From NCBI RefSeq assembly GCF_963678635.1, contig NC_087064.1, positions 29,926,189 through 29,968,247 on the forward strand: a stretch of DNA of 42,059 nt, in the 5' to 3' direction. The notes beneath the pieces were generated by a model. That model ran no database searches. It had not been told where the DNA came from and saw nothing but the letters and a program-made list of their open reading frames with translations. Shown piece after piece: positions 1-13,400 of the stretch (position 1 is its first letter; each line of letters begins with the position of its first letter). The translations under genes and the position numbers were made by a program. This DNA is from Symsagittifera roscoffensis (lineage: Eukaryota; Xenacoelomorpha; Acoela; Convolutidae).

Positions 1-600
1 CTCCTGCAATTTTTTTCCCGCTTTTTCGCTCAAAAACTCTGTTCGGCTTAAACTGGTTCGTCTTATGTTTAATCGGCGTAGTGGCCTAATTTGGGTTTTT
101 TTTTCAAAGGAAGCATAAGTTTTATGTTTCATCCCGGATCGCACGAAATGCTTGAATTCTTGGATTAGTTCAAAGTTTTTCATGACAACAGTTTTATTTT
201 CGGTTCTACGGGACATTATTCAAATTTCGTCGGCTCAGTTTCCGCCAGTTTTTTGAATTTTTATTAATTGCATTTGAATGTTTCTGGACGTGTTTTCTGC
301 AAATAGACAAAATATTGAGTTTTTTGGAATTAAGGGCTTTCTTTTCCTGTCTGCTAACTGGCACTGCTAATTTTATGTTGTATCGCAAATGGTGTGAAGC
401 TCCGCTCGCCTCTGTAATAAATTTAAGTTTAATTATCAAAAAAAAATTCAGATTGAAAATGTGCAGTCGCAATTCTTAAACTGGCAAGATAGTCCGGCGG
501 ATTTCGAACTCCCACTAAGGGATAATAAGCACGAGGCAAAGTCTCCAAATGAAACCGTAAAGCAAATTAGCTTCATGAGTAGGCAGCATATTTGGGCAAT
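1..600. other. Upstream region of gene A: repeat copy and possible SINE fragment
   Basis: No coding exon is visible. Positions about 40-415 align by eye with 39145-39725, sharing the phrases around tcatgacaa..ttcggttctac, the gcaaatag block and the terminal gaagctccgc..gcctctg hairpin-like tail. Positions 460-530, read on the minus strand, contain gagttcgaaatccgcc, a good RNA polymerase III B-box match, followed by ggactatc, which is also in the SINE tails at 18105 and 41005. The end of this stretch is presumably promoter or 5' untranslated sequence of gene A. I see no clear TATA box. Confidence 0.5.
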
Positions 601-1492
601 ATGATAAATCAAGAGTTCAATATGAGTCAGATGGTTGAGACAGGGAATGATTCGCAACAGGGTGCAATGAGGTGCCAATTTCATTTCATACCACGTTCGT
701 CGAAACGGGGAACTAATTTAGTCATTGATGGTTACATCTACTACAAAAACTCGAAAAGCAAACAAAGTGTTCACTATATGTGCTCATACACAGGATGCAA
801 GGCTCGCATAAATACAGATGCATTGAAGTCATTTCTACAGTTCAACGAAGAAAAACACAACCATGAGCCGAATAATAACTTCGTGAAAGATCAAACATTT
901 CGACAGTTCATTAAAGCATTAATTAGATCAAACCCAAATTGTGGACCGAAGATGATATACGATCATACTAAACGTCATTTATGGCCCAATTTCGAGATGC
1001 CGAAGTTTGATAAAATAAGAGGCAGCTTAACTCGATGTCGCACGGGGCAACGAAATCGCGGAATGCAACCAGCTGTAGATTGCAAAATTCCAAACAAAAA
1101 CAGTGCAATTACAACCTCCGCTAAAATTACAAAAAGTAGCGAAAACGTAGAATCTGGTGCAGAGTCGGACGAGTGTTTGTCGAACGAAAATTCGAGTGAT
1201 TGCGAGCTGGACTCGTTTCAACCTTCAGAATCGAATAAATCTTTCGTGGAGTCTGCTACTGGCCAAGAGATCACTCCCGAAGTGAAGTGTGATCTATGTG
1301 CGAATGGAATCACTTTGATTCCCGAACCTCCTTCTCATTTCGCAGATATTAGACTTCCGGGTAAAGTTCCAGTCAAGAAAGAACCACATGTGTATTCTAG
1401 AGGACCTACGATAGTGAACTTCGATCTTGATGCTCTAACTGAGTCGAGCTTATCTGAAAATGGTTTTGAAAAAGATCGCCGAACCACTGAAG
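601..1492 (+). CDS. Gene A exon 1: FLYWCH domain 1, CDLC motif, SUMO-like site
   Basis: First exon, residues 1-297. The frame is closed by TAG at 580-582 and the first ATG is at 601, so 601 is the preferred start. The FLYWCH domain is at residues 27-88: RGTNLVIDGYIYY gives the F/L/Y positions, C61 and C66 form C-x4-C, and H86-N-H88 closes it. The usual Trp of WxC is Tyr59. A basic helical stretch follows (residues 95-150), of the kind seen after FLYWCH in transposase-like proteins. An acidic Ser-rich linker leads to VKCDLCANGITLIPEPP (C230, C233), repeated in exon 2. PVKKEP (about 1367-1384) fits a SUMO consensus. The donor gaag|gtaatt leaves phase 1. Confidence 0.88.
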
Positions 1493-4400
1493 GTAATTTT
1501 TTTTTTTCGGTAATTTTGCATCCAATGATTTTACATGAAGTATATTTTGAAGACATATATTGGTGACAGATTGAGACGATGCGTGTACTTTTTGAAAAAG
1601 CTTCATATCAGAGGGACTATGGAGTAATGTTCGCTTTAAAAAATATATTTTATAGGATTTTTTGTGAAAATCATCATCTCACACCAGGAGCAGATTAAGG
1701 GAGGGGGCGTAAGGCAGACGCCCCCCTTCATAGATTCGATCCCATAATCGACCAAAGGTTCCCCTTGTGGTATTATTTTATTAGATTAAGACCATTTGTC
1801 CACGAGGGAAATGACCAACATACTAGCTGTACAGCTTATCACGGCGAACCGCTGTTGAGCCCCTGCTTAAGAACTGCATACAATTTTTTTTTTGGGCTGG
1901 GTAATGTTGCCTCACCCTCAAGCAACGAGTCCAGATCATCGTGGGCCGCGAACATCTGACCTTTCGATTGAGAGGCGGAGACGTAGCCACGTCACCACCG
2001 CTCCCCATTTTATGACATCCATCATCGCCCGACCAACCCTAAAATTTGTCTAAAGCCAATTTATACTAATTTCGAAGGGAGGCGCGCGCCGAAAAAACGC
2101 AATTGTTTTGGTCAAAGTTTTCCAAAAAAATTGCCCGAAAACAGCATTTCTGACGTTGATTACGCAAGCAAATCTTGTGTTATAGTATGAAATCTCTTTC
2201 TTTTCCAATCTAAGTCGCAAATATAGTTGCGATAAAATAGGTTCATTTTGATCAATAACCAGCTATTAAGTACAGCCAAAGCTAAGGATATTAACACAGA
2301 CTATTATATTACAAATAGCACTTTAGCTTCAAGGTAGCATGGATCTGTATCGTAGAGGTAGGGAAGGAGACCAGCTACAAAATAAGGGTTTGAACTTGGG
2401 CAGGGTCGGATGTTTTTAATGAAATTTTTTGTATACTAGCTATAATGCGTCCGTTCCATAAATTGAGGCATGTTATTTGGTAATTTTTGTTTTCAAATTG
2501 ACTGGTACTGCTAATGCGTCCTAATTGGCTTGCATCACTTAGCAATTATGTAGACTCATAATTGACATGCGTCACTTGAAAATTTTAACTCTTTCAGTTT
2601 TTCCCAGTAGCTTTATTGGTCATGTTTTTGTTATGTATGCAAAGTTCAACTCTTTTACGAGTTCAAATTTTCCGATCATTGGTGCACATCCCCCCATTCG
2701 AGAAACTACTAAATCCGCCCCTGCCCCCACGCACCATGTTAAGTACAAAGTGATATAATTAGCATATAGCAAATTATTATATAGATCCTAAAGCATGCCT
2801 CACTTCTTTTTAGAGCAATTTCTCGGAAGGATCAAATCTGCGCATACGCGTTAATAGCCCGAAATATATCGCGTTAATTATCCCAAGTTGGCCATCTTTA
2901 AACCCTCATAACTTTACGATAAATGATCTTAGGTGAAATATCTTGAGCTCAGGACAGCAATATTTTTCGGTTGATATAGAAAATTCCGTCAAAAATGGCT
3001 AGTTAAAAAGTCGAAATTTGTCCGAAGAAAAAAAATACTCCGAGCACAAAAAGTACCCCGAGCTTAATATTCTGTCACTTTCTTCGAAAGACCAAACAAT
3101 AAATGGAATGTGTGGCGGACGTCACAGGCACATTTTCTCAAATTTTAAGAATATAGGGGCTCCTTGTTGTTTTAAGAAAACGAGAAAATCGTTCTTCACA
3201 AACTTACACTCAACTTTTAATAAAATTTTGTCAGCTCACGCTTATACGAGTTCAATTTTCCCGATCATCGGTACACATATTAGTTCAATTTATGTATTCC
3301 GTTTTTTGACAGTTTTGCACATAAACCAGCTTTCAAGTACAAGCGAGGTGGCTGGGGATAATGTCAAGGCTTCTTCAAGTATTGTTTTCATTTTCGAAAG
3401 GAGTAAAATAAAATTTATACTCTGTCGTGTTTCTTCAGAACAATTTCGGAGATTAAAATAATAGTTATCAGCAGAAAAATTTAACACTGCAGTGAAGATA
3501 TTGACTCCCTTAAAAGATCCAAGAACTTGAATTTAAGCAAACAAGACTGCTCGTATCAGGGCAATGCTCACGATGTTCCGACTGCCCTTTAATTGGTCTC
3601 GAATAGTTTGTTAAGTTAAAGATTTGCAAAACTGTGAATTTTAGGCTGATAATATCAAAAAGAATAATGTATAAGGCTGATAATATAAAAGTCTCACAGT
3701 TTGAGTCGTCTATGGAGTTAATAAAACCAATTAGCTGCCTTAGTTCACTTTCGACCGATTTTGTAGTGCGGGATAGTAAATGTAGTGCGGGATAGTTTTA
3801 GACATACTCGTGGTAGGCCGCTATAGTGGTGTGCTTACTCGGCTGGCCTCATGCAGATCAAGAGAGTTTTGTGAAAGTAGTCTGAATAAAAAAACAACCC
3901 CGAGCAGATATATTCCTCTTTTTCGTCGAAAGTAGGATCAAAAAATATTTTGGCAATTGGAAAAGGAACATACTACAGAGCACCAAATTTCCTGTATTTG
4001 TTCCGTCTACTGAAGAAAGTGACGCAATTGAAGAAAGTGTTCAATTTTTATCTTTTTGAAATTGACATTTTCTATGATATTTAACTGAGAAAAAAAAGAG
4101 TCTGATACTTTTAAAATAATTACGCTGGATTAAACGATTGATGAGAGTAAATGATATACATGCGGGCTTATCAAATTGAAAATGAAACTAAGTTAAACAA
4201 GATCATCATTTTTGGACTGAGTGATTTTGCAACTGAAAAACTAAGTTAAAGAAGAATCTCATTTATTCATTCATAGTTTCAGAAGTTTTTTTTGTTCAAA
4301 TATGGAAAGTGCAGTTGTATGCTGTTGGACATATTAAGAATTTGTTTCTGAGTTAAAAATACGAAGATCTGAAACACAATAATTTTGGATATTTGAACAT

Positions 4401-7400
4401 TTTGTTTTAAAACGGACCTTAAGTTGAAATTTTCTTCATCTTTCAATTTTAAAAGTAAAAAGCGTTATTGTTACGGTTGCATTCATTTTGCTATCTGATG
4501 TATTTTATAAATTAGCAATTTTCATGTTCATTAATATGTTTGAAGCACCGGATACTCGCAAGTCAGATTTAATGCCCCAGCATTGATTTTAGTAGCGTCT
4601 TCTCTTTCTGCTTATGCTGTTTTGTCTTTACAATCTTCTTGACTTGTTTTTTTTTCTAAATCTTCATTTTTCGTACCTCGCGTGGCAAGCGGGTAATTTT
4701 TCCGAGTACGTCACATCGGTGTCTTTTCAGATCAGGGAGTCCATAGTATCTTGGAGAAGCTATAGGTTTCTCCAATCCATTGATAGAGTAAAACATCGTT
4801 ATTAGAACCTACAAATATGTTTTTGAACAAATATTACAGTTACTACTTCTGAGGACATTTTGATTAAAATTTTTATTCAAAACCAGCTTAACTGCAGACA
4901 AAAATTTCGAACCAAATATCTAGATCAAAGTTCAAAGACGGTTCGATCAATTCGATGATTTGAATTGATAAGTTCCCTTGTATTTACTAGTCTGGCTTCC
5001 TTTTGAACCAAAAACATAACAAAACGACTGGTGTTTAAATGACCTTGATTTGCTTCGCTCTTCTGGGTTTTTTTAAATTAACTTTTATGACCTTACATTC
5101 CTCTGCCCTTGCATTCCTCTCATGGCAGTATCAAGGGACAGACATTTCGAGGTCCAATACTTCGAGGCCAAAGAAATTAGAGTTCGAAGCTAAGCTATTT
5201 TTGATAGGCAGCTGAAGAAATAATTAAACACGCAGTAAATAACGCAGCAAACATGGATTATTTTTGAGAATTACCATAACTCCTTGTTCCTTACCCGAAA
5301 ATTTTTTGTTAACGGGACCAAAATAAATGAATCACTTTTTGAATTAAGGTATCTGCTTTCGATAAAAACTGTCTTGGTGAAAACAACAAGCAAAAAACTT
5401 TTTTTTTCAAATAACAGTAAGGCAAGTTTTGGGCCGTATAACAGAAATGAAAATTCGCAGACTTATCGAAAGCTCCCCCCCCCCCCCCATTAACAGTAGA
5501 ACATAAGAGACACCATTCATAGAAGCACCGAACAACTAGTGGAATACAGCATGAAACATTGGAAAGCGCTTAAGTAAATTCTAACATACCCCTCCCCCAT
5601 CAAACAATAAAACAGACGCAGAAACACCGAGTAAAGTAGCCCAGTACTTTGAACCCCTTCAATATACCGATTCAACAACACATTGGTATCACGTAATTGT
5701 TAAACCTCACACCTCACCTCGCGTTTAAACTGGACACCATTTAGCCTAGGCTTAAATTGGTTCGCTATTCGTAAAATGGAGAATCGAAAGATTTTCTTAA
5801 GCGTTGCAATATATGATATAGCTCAAAAATGCAAAATTTCGTTCGTTTAACCTGCTTAAATAATAGGTTGAAAAGCGTTAACATGGCAAGATAGTGAAGT
5901 CCGCATTTAGATACAAGTTTTTTACCTGTGATGATTTTTGGTGAAGTTCTGGAGGATTAAAAAACCAATGTAGCAAAGTTGTTGGACAAAACAAATTTTT
6001 AATCTTAAGGGGTAAAATTTTGGGTCCGAATTTTACAAAATAAATTTCGCCATTTTAATTCAGTTTATAACCAACGCCACTTTTGGTTTCGTCTGTTTTT
6101 GTCTTTTGTCGACCCTGAGAAAAACGGGTTTTAAGTTTCCAATTCTGTTCGTTTTGTCCGGGTAATTTAAATCAGCACAGTTTTTTGGTGGTTTATGCGA
6201 AAGTTCAACATTGCTACAAAACTTTTCGCGCGTCTACTGGAAAACAATCTTAAATTCGCCCCTGCATCATTTTGACATGATGCAGTGTAGAGGATGTTAG
6301 ACGAATAAAACTTTTCAGGCGAGATTTCCCTGGACCCAAAGTCAAATCATGTGTCACCCTGCATTACCTTTCTGGACCAGTTCGATCGAATTAATGGACA
6401 GCAGAAACTGATGACGTCACCTCCGAATGTTGCACGCTCTGCGGATCCCGATTGGGAGAAAGACTCGAAGATGCTCATGGAATGCGGTGCAGTTATGCAA
6501 ACATACCAATGTGTTCCCTCTAGAAGAAGTCAAGGAACCAATTTGGTCATAAACGGCTACTGCTTCAAATCAAACTCTAAAAGTGTGAACCAACACTACT
6601 TTAGATGTTGCAAGGGGAACTGCAAAAGCCGATTGATAACAGACAAGGACCGTAAGTACATCAAATACGTCGAGGATAAGCATAACCATGAACCGGAGCA
6701 TGACTATGTTCGAGAGCAATACTATCGCGAGTACTTGGCTTGTTTGGTCAAATTGAACCCAGACTTGCACTTGAGAAGTATATACAATCATGGGTTGCAA
6801 CACGCACAACCTGGAATGAAAATGGCACCTTACAGGCGAATGCAGCGGTTTTTGAAAGCGTGTGTTCAAAGATGGAAATGCGTAAATGGTCTTGGCAATA
6901 CTAAAGTAAAAAGTAAAGAAGCTGACAGTTCAAATGGTATAATGGCTGATGGGCAAAATTTCAATGGTAATGAATCAGATGCAAGTTTAAGTGACGATGA
7001 AACAAATGGCGCCAACAGTGACGAAGATCAAATTGATGAAGCAACTCTGGCCGACGATACTGAACAAAAGTTGAAACCTAAGATACATTGTGATTTATGT
7101 CAAAAGGGCGTGCAGATTTTGCCAGACCCACCGAGGTATAAAATAATGAACCTTATGCTAACGAAGCCAAAGCGTGTACAGCCCGTCGGCGACAAAGACG
7201 AAGAAGTGTTTTCAAACTTGATACAACGGGCATTACAAAATGTTGATGGGCAAAGTTGTTCTTTTCCAGAAATCATAGATGGTATTAAGGGTCAGAGTAA
7301 GGTCACCGATGCTGTCCAAATACAAGGTAAGGATTGAAACATTACTTTTCTGTTGTAATACTTTTAATAGTTGAAAAGTTGTTAGCTTCTTCAAAACATT

Positions 7401-10400
7401 GTGGCTTATGATCTATAATATACAATCTTGTAAAAAAACATGAGGTGATTTTTGTACTTGTCTTGGTTTGAGATATACTTTTTGTTGATGCATGTTGGTT
7501 TTTTGGTAAATTGTGGTTAATGATCTAAAAAGTAATATTGAAAAACAAACAGGTTAGTTTTGTATCGATGTTGGTTTGACTTACAGTTTCTGATAAAATT
7601 AGTGAAAATAGATAAAGTGTTAATTTTTAATTCTCCCTGGCGTTATTGCTCAGCTTTGTTCATACTTGACGTTTTAGATAAGCCAGAATCAAATGAGGAC
7701 TTGGCAGTTCCTTCTGTGACATTCCTGGATCCACTCCAACAACCGAAAGTACATGACTCTAATCACAAGACTACAGAAGGGTTCTGGAACGGTAAAACAG
7801 AACCCATAACAATAAAGGAAGAACCTATGGACTGTAGTGATATGCTAGCTGAGAATCACCCGTTCAGTTTTGATGGCAATAAGGGTAAAGAACAGTAAAT
7901 GATTTAAAAGTTGATAATTTTTATCAACGAAGAGAAAATTATTTGAATGGCCGTGTATTGTAGAAGTTTGGCACTGAAATTGATCCTGTATTTCGAAAAT
8001 TATTACTTTCGAAACTAGTATGTACCTTTAATTGGTCCTTTAATTTGATCAATGGTGCTTTTTAGAAGACGAGGCCGAAAGTGAGGGCCCGATAGCTTCC
8101 ACGGAGGAGAAACAAAAACGCATTCTCAAGTACATGCGAGAATGCTCCAAGAAGCGTCGAAACGTGCAGCCAGGTATTTTTTGACAAGAACCTAACAAAG
8201 AAAAGTTGTAAGATGCAGCAGGGTTGGATCAAGGGGTTTTGGAGGGGAGTGGCGCATTTTAATTTTTTTTGTCAATTTTGTCAATTTGTCCAGTTTTGAG
8301 TGAATTGATTTAGCGAGTGTGAATAATCCAGCCGAAATACAAACGAGCAGAAAATGAGCAAGGCTAATAAACCAGACAAAAGTTGCCTCATTGGTATTCA
8401 AATTTGCATTTTTTTGTAACATCTACATGGTAACTGATTTATTCTTCGGCAGTTTGATGTATCATCATTTTTTCGCGGTAAGACTGAACCTAAAAAGTCT
8501 TTTGTTTCTGCCTCAACAAATGTTGGTATTTTTTACATGTGTTTTTCACATAGTGACTTCAGAAATAATTTAATTTAATCGTGAGAAAATATGTGTCGTA
8601 TCATATTTCCAAAGGAATATGATTCTTCATTCAAATTCATGTTCATTGAGAGTCAATATAAGATACTTTGATTGTAAAAGTTAAGAAAAATCACGAGTAA
8701 GTAAAAGGGAGAAATCAAAACTAAAAGTTAGCATTCTAATTTCTTAAACGGTATTCAAGCGGTATGTTGGCTGGATTGAGGTATAACTAAGATTTTTTTC
8801 AGTAACTACGAGAACAGTTCCCGTTCCGGTTGCTCCAGCTCCAGCATATCCACATCAAACGACAGCATACACTGCGTCAAATGTACCGAGGTTCCTCCCG
8901 CCTCAATCTCAAACTGTGCAAATCCAGGTCGGTCAGCAGACGCAACCGAGAATTGTTCAGCCAGCTATGACTCAGCCTAGGAAAAGAGGGAGACCGCGTA
9001 ATGATTGCAGCACTACACGAGGGGATGGGATAACAAGGAAGCCATATCCAGGTAACATAAGCGTGTACAGGAATTTAAAGAGGCCGCTTTTCGAGAAAAA
9101 AATGTCATGGACCTTTTTTTAACTCGACCAATTTGATCTTCCGACCCGCCGCTCCTAAAACCCTAAAAAGACACTGATTTTCCACAATCAGTTCCCCCCA
9201 TCGGCACGCTACTGTCAAGTAAGCAAAGGAAGTTAGTTTTCAGTCGTAACTAGCATAGGCAGCTTAAGCAGCATCTGTGATTTAAGCGCCCAATTGCTTA
9301 AATTACATGTTAACTTGACGCAGTCATATTTTTCTGTTTAAGCGTTGTGTCCCTCTAACGTCATTCGACCGCCGACTGTCCCTAAACCGGCGCCTTTGTT
9401 TGTGAATATTCTACCAGATGGCACAATTTGCGACGCAAACATCAAGCTTATTTCTCTTGCCGCTCCTAGAGCTCAAGCGAACTCAAGTTAGTAGCTCTTG
9501 TTGGATGCAATGATGCATTTTTTAATGATAGTTTTTTATTGCATGGAAAACGGAACCTCTCCTCTTCTGTCGAAATGTCAAAAAAAAACACTCATACTGC
9601 AATATCATCATTGTCATCATGATTTACAATATCATCCAATGTCAACATATTTTTTTTGATGCTCGACTCGAATGAAAAACCCACTGCTTCTAAGTCATAC
9701 ATGTTTCAGATCAGTTTACCCCTACACACGCAGTGATCCCCTTATCCCAGGTAGCTACCACGCTCCCTGGATTGCTGCCGAAAGCACAACAAGATCTTAA
9801 CATACCTCAGCCGAGGCCGGTGAAAGTTCTTCGACCTTCCCCTCCGACCACATTCAATATTTCTCAAAATATGAACCGGAACATTTATTCCATTCCGCGA
9901 AGCAATTCCCAGTCGGATACTAATCGCAATTCAGTGCAGAACTTAAATGGACAGAATTTGAGCTACTCATCTTTTCCGAACCTCGTCAATCCAAATTTTT
10001 TTCTCAATCCAAGTAGTGTTTCAACTTCTACTGTGGCTCGCACAGTTATTCCAAAACCAAACGAGTTTCATGTAGCTTTTTCTCAGAAAAATTTAGCTGC
10101 AAATGGCAATAGTTTTCAAACGGTTGGTGGTTCCAACCAGTTTTATGTCCGCAACATTAATGATGCCCGGGCTGTCCAAACTATAATTCCCAATGTGAAT
10201 TTTGCAGTCAAAGAAAACATAATTCAGGCTAACAGTGGAAATTTCATTGAGATTTCCAGTCGAAATTTGCGTCCAAATTTGAATTACAATATTGCGTGTC
10301 GCTCATCGCCTGAAGGTTTTGTTCCGAAGATGAGTTCAAGTTTCAGTCTTAAATCAAATAATTGCTTTTCTACCAATTTTGAGTCGCTGTCGTCGCCCGA

Positions 10401-13400
10401 AGAATTTATTCCCAATACTAGTGGTTATTTGATTCCCAAACCTCCCAGCAGATTTTCGAACGATGTTCAGAGGATGTTGAATGGAGGAGACAAAAGTAGT
10501 TTGTCTCGACCGCCAACTTCTGGTTTGGTTCCCTTGAAACCAATGAGCTCGTATGAATCACTTCGCAGAAAAGTCATGGCTCAAATGGGTAAATATAGTT
10601 GCTGTCATTTCTCCTGTGCTGTGCCGGTAAACGCAAAAGTAAATAGATGAAGTATAAGTTTCTACAAGAGTATATATGGTAGAAATCAATAAGTAAAAAA
10701 TAATAATAATCATAATAAAGCATTTTTGAAGAAGGGAGGTAACTAGAGCAGCTGATTTGTTCGTGATCTGCCCAAAAAAATTGAAAAGTAACTTGCCCAT
10801 ACTAATCAAAAATTGCCTGTTCTTTGGTTTACTTCAATTTTAGGGCACTTTTTACCAATCATGTTTAAAAATTGATTGTTTTGGCGCTTCTGTTTCAGCT
10901 GCATCGTCTTTTCGAAGGAAAACTATGCCAGCCTTCCGTTTAACCGAATCTCAAAGAACGGGCTACTCCAATCTCGAAATTGAGGGATATCGGTTCAAGA
11001 GGTCACGCAAAACACCCACCAAAGTGTACATGTTGTGTGTCGAGAAAATGTGCAACTCAACAGTAACTATGGACGCAGGCTTAACTAGGATTATAAATCC
11101 CCCTAAATTACACAACCATCCACCAGTTGAAGATAAAATCAAGTCGGCCCAAATAAAGCAGAAAATTTTTGCAGCTATCGAAAAAGAGCCGAAGCGTAAA
11201 TGGACAGATGTGTACAAGGATGTTAAAGAGATGATTCCAAAAGAAGATCACGAGTATGTACCGAAGTTAGTCGACCTCAGAAGGATGATTTTCTACCGTC
11301 ACAGAAAACTAAAACGACCGCCTGTGAGAAAATTGACAATTGTAGACAAAATTGCAATGAAATTGCACAAGAGGTCAAAAGGTAAACAGAGTTGATTTCA
11401 TTGCTTCATTTAGTCATTTTTGAAAAAAAAAACTTTTATTTAGCTCTTCTAACTGAAATTGTTTGTTTTTCCTTGCTTATACTTTTTCAAATTGTTCATT
11501 GATTTTTTCAGAAGCCGATAAGAAAAGGAGAATCGAAGCTACGACATTCCGTTTCGTACAGTCAGAGAGATCTGCGGCTCTCACTCTAGAGGCAGACGGC
11601 TACTCATTTAAACGCAGTAAACTCAGACTCAATAGAGTATTCTACACTTGCTCTAAGAGAGGCTGCAACTCTACCATCACTCTCGATGGCACTTTGACCG
11701 AAGTCATTAACCCACCTAAAGAGCACAACCACCCGTCCGTTAAAAGAGAGATTAGAAGATTTGAAATAAAGCAGAAAATGCTGCAAGCATTCGCAGCAGA
11801 ACCATCAAGAACATATGAGAGTATTTATGATGAGATTGTGAAGGGTTTGCATCTGGAGGAAGTAGGACATTTTGTACCCGAGTTGAAGAAAATAAAACGA
11901 GTGTATAAGTCTTTATATCGTAGACATCAAAGACCTGCTACACCGAAAATGTTGGAAGCTGAGAAAGGTAATTGTAATAAGAATTTTTTAATAAATAAAA
12001 GTCGCAGAGCAACTGATATACAAAAAATATTTATTTCAAAGCGCCCTAACAAGTTATATTTTTTATAATCTGCGAGGTAATTACGTTTATTTAATTTCAT
12101 CTGTGTGCATGGTTGCTCAAACTCAATCAATTGGCGAAAGTAAGAAATGTTTGAAAAATCTCTTTTTTGGATTACTTTTTACTTTTTTGTTAAGAGTAAT
12201 GAACGTAGTGAAGACTTTTATATAGGTCTTGCCGATTTTTTTTGTTTTTTCTTCGAAAAAATCGAAAGCGGAAAGATTGCAAAATAACGTGGTCGATTTC
12301 TAGTTATGAAAGTAGAATTCAGTTTTTAGAGTTCTGAGTGGAATAAAATAATTTACTCATAATAATAATTTCTTGCATCAATTGAATTTTTTCTATCTAT
12401 CTTCTATCTATCTATTATTTAATTGGCGTTTCACGTGACACATGTTTAAGAAGTCCCTATGTTGACGTGTTTAAGTAGTCCCTATTTTTGCATGTTTAAG
12501 TTTTGTTCAACGTATTATTTTTTGCATATTTAACGAAAATGTTTTTGCACGGTTAAGCTATACCGTAGGTTAACATGCTTAAGAAATTTCATTTGGCTCA
12601 TGTTTAAGTCTGTTGGTCTGTTAAAAGGCCAAAAAATTGCAAGATTTGAAAATTTTATATATACATACGTTCTATACATTCCTATATAGTGGTGCTGTGA
12701 AGTCCATTTAACGGGTTGGAAATCTGGCGTTCAAGTATGACTGCTCAAATTCTTTTGGTTTTCGAGAAATTGCGTTTTTTGTGATTTTTTCATTTTTTTT
12801 AAAAATCTCATATAAAAAAAATTAACTGAACATCAATTTCTCAACCCTATAGTGGGATGCTATCAGGGTAAAATCAGGGGTGGCAAATCTGGAGTCCCGG
12901 TATGACTGCTCAAATCCTTTTGGTTTTCGAGAAATTGCGTTTTCTATGATTTTTCTCATTTTTTTGATCGAAAAACAGATGTAAAAAAATAACCGAACTT
13001 CAATTTCTACACTCTATCGTGGGATGCTATCAGGGTAAAATCAGGGGTGGCAAATCTGGAGTCCCGGTATGACTGCTCAAATCCTTTGGTTTTCGAGAAA
13101 TTGCGTTTTCTATGATTTTTTTCATTTTTTTGATCAAAAAACAGATATAGAAAAAATTAACCGAACATCAATTTCACAACTCTATCGTGGGGTGCTGTCA
13201 GAGTACATTCAGGGTTTGCAAATCTGGAGTCTAAGTATGGCTGCTCAAATCCTTTTGGTTCTCGAGAAATGTTTTTTTATGATTTTTTTTTATTATGATT
13301 TTTTTTCAAAAATCTTAGGTATTAAAAAAATTAATCGAACTTCAATTTCTCAACCTTATAGTGGGGTGCTGTCAGGGTACAATCAGGGGTTGCAAATCTG

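Larger units (their letters stand above)
1493..6318 (+). other. Gene A intron 1 (4.8 kb), repeat-rich, no convincing exon
   Basis: Begins gtaatt and ends cttttcag. It holds a minus-strand tRNA-derived SINE (about 1765-2015), a decayed relative of the hAT MITE (around 2050-2150) and SINE-like DNA at about 2325-2412. Near 2700-2720 is a MITE-end-like ctaaatccgcccctg, and 2445-2545 is a copy of the repeat at 41760-41862. A short repeat occurs at about 2650-2690 and 3240-3275 (gagttcaa..ttccgatcat.ggt.cacat), and a C14 run near 5474-5487. Small ORFs such as 3018-3461 are biased and lack splice support. The block near 5880-5905 (ggcaagatagt) resembles a block near 483. Confidence 0.55.

Noticed and set aside
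1027-1606. Minus-strand ORFs under gene A exon 1
   Set aside because: Shadows of the FLYWCH exon frame; no independent features.
3018-3461. 147-codon + strand ORF in gene A intron 1
   Set aside because: Starts at a non-ATG codon, overlaps dispersed repeat sequence, biased composition, no phase-1 splice sites.
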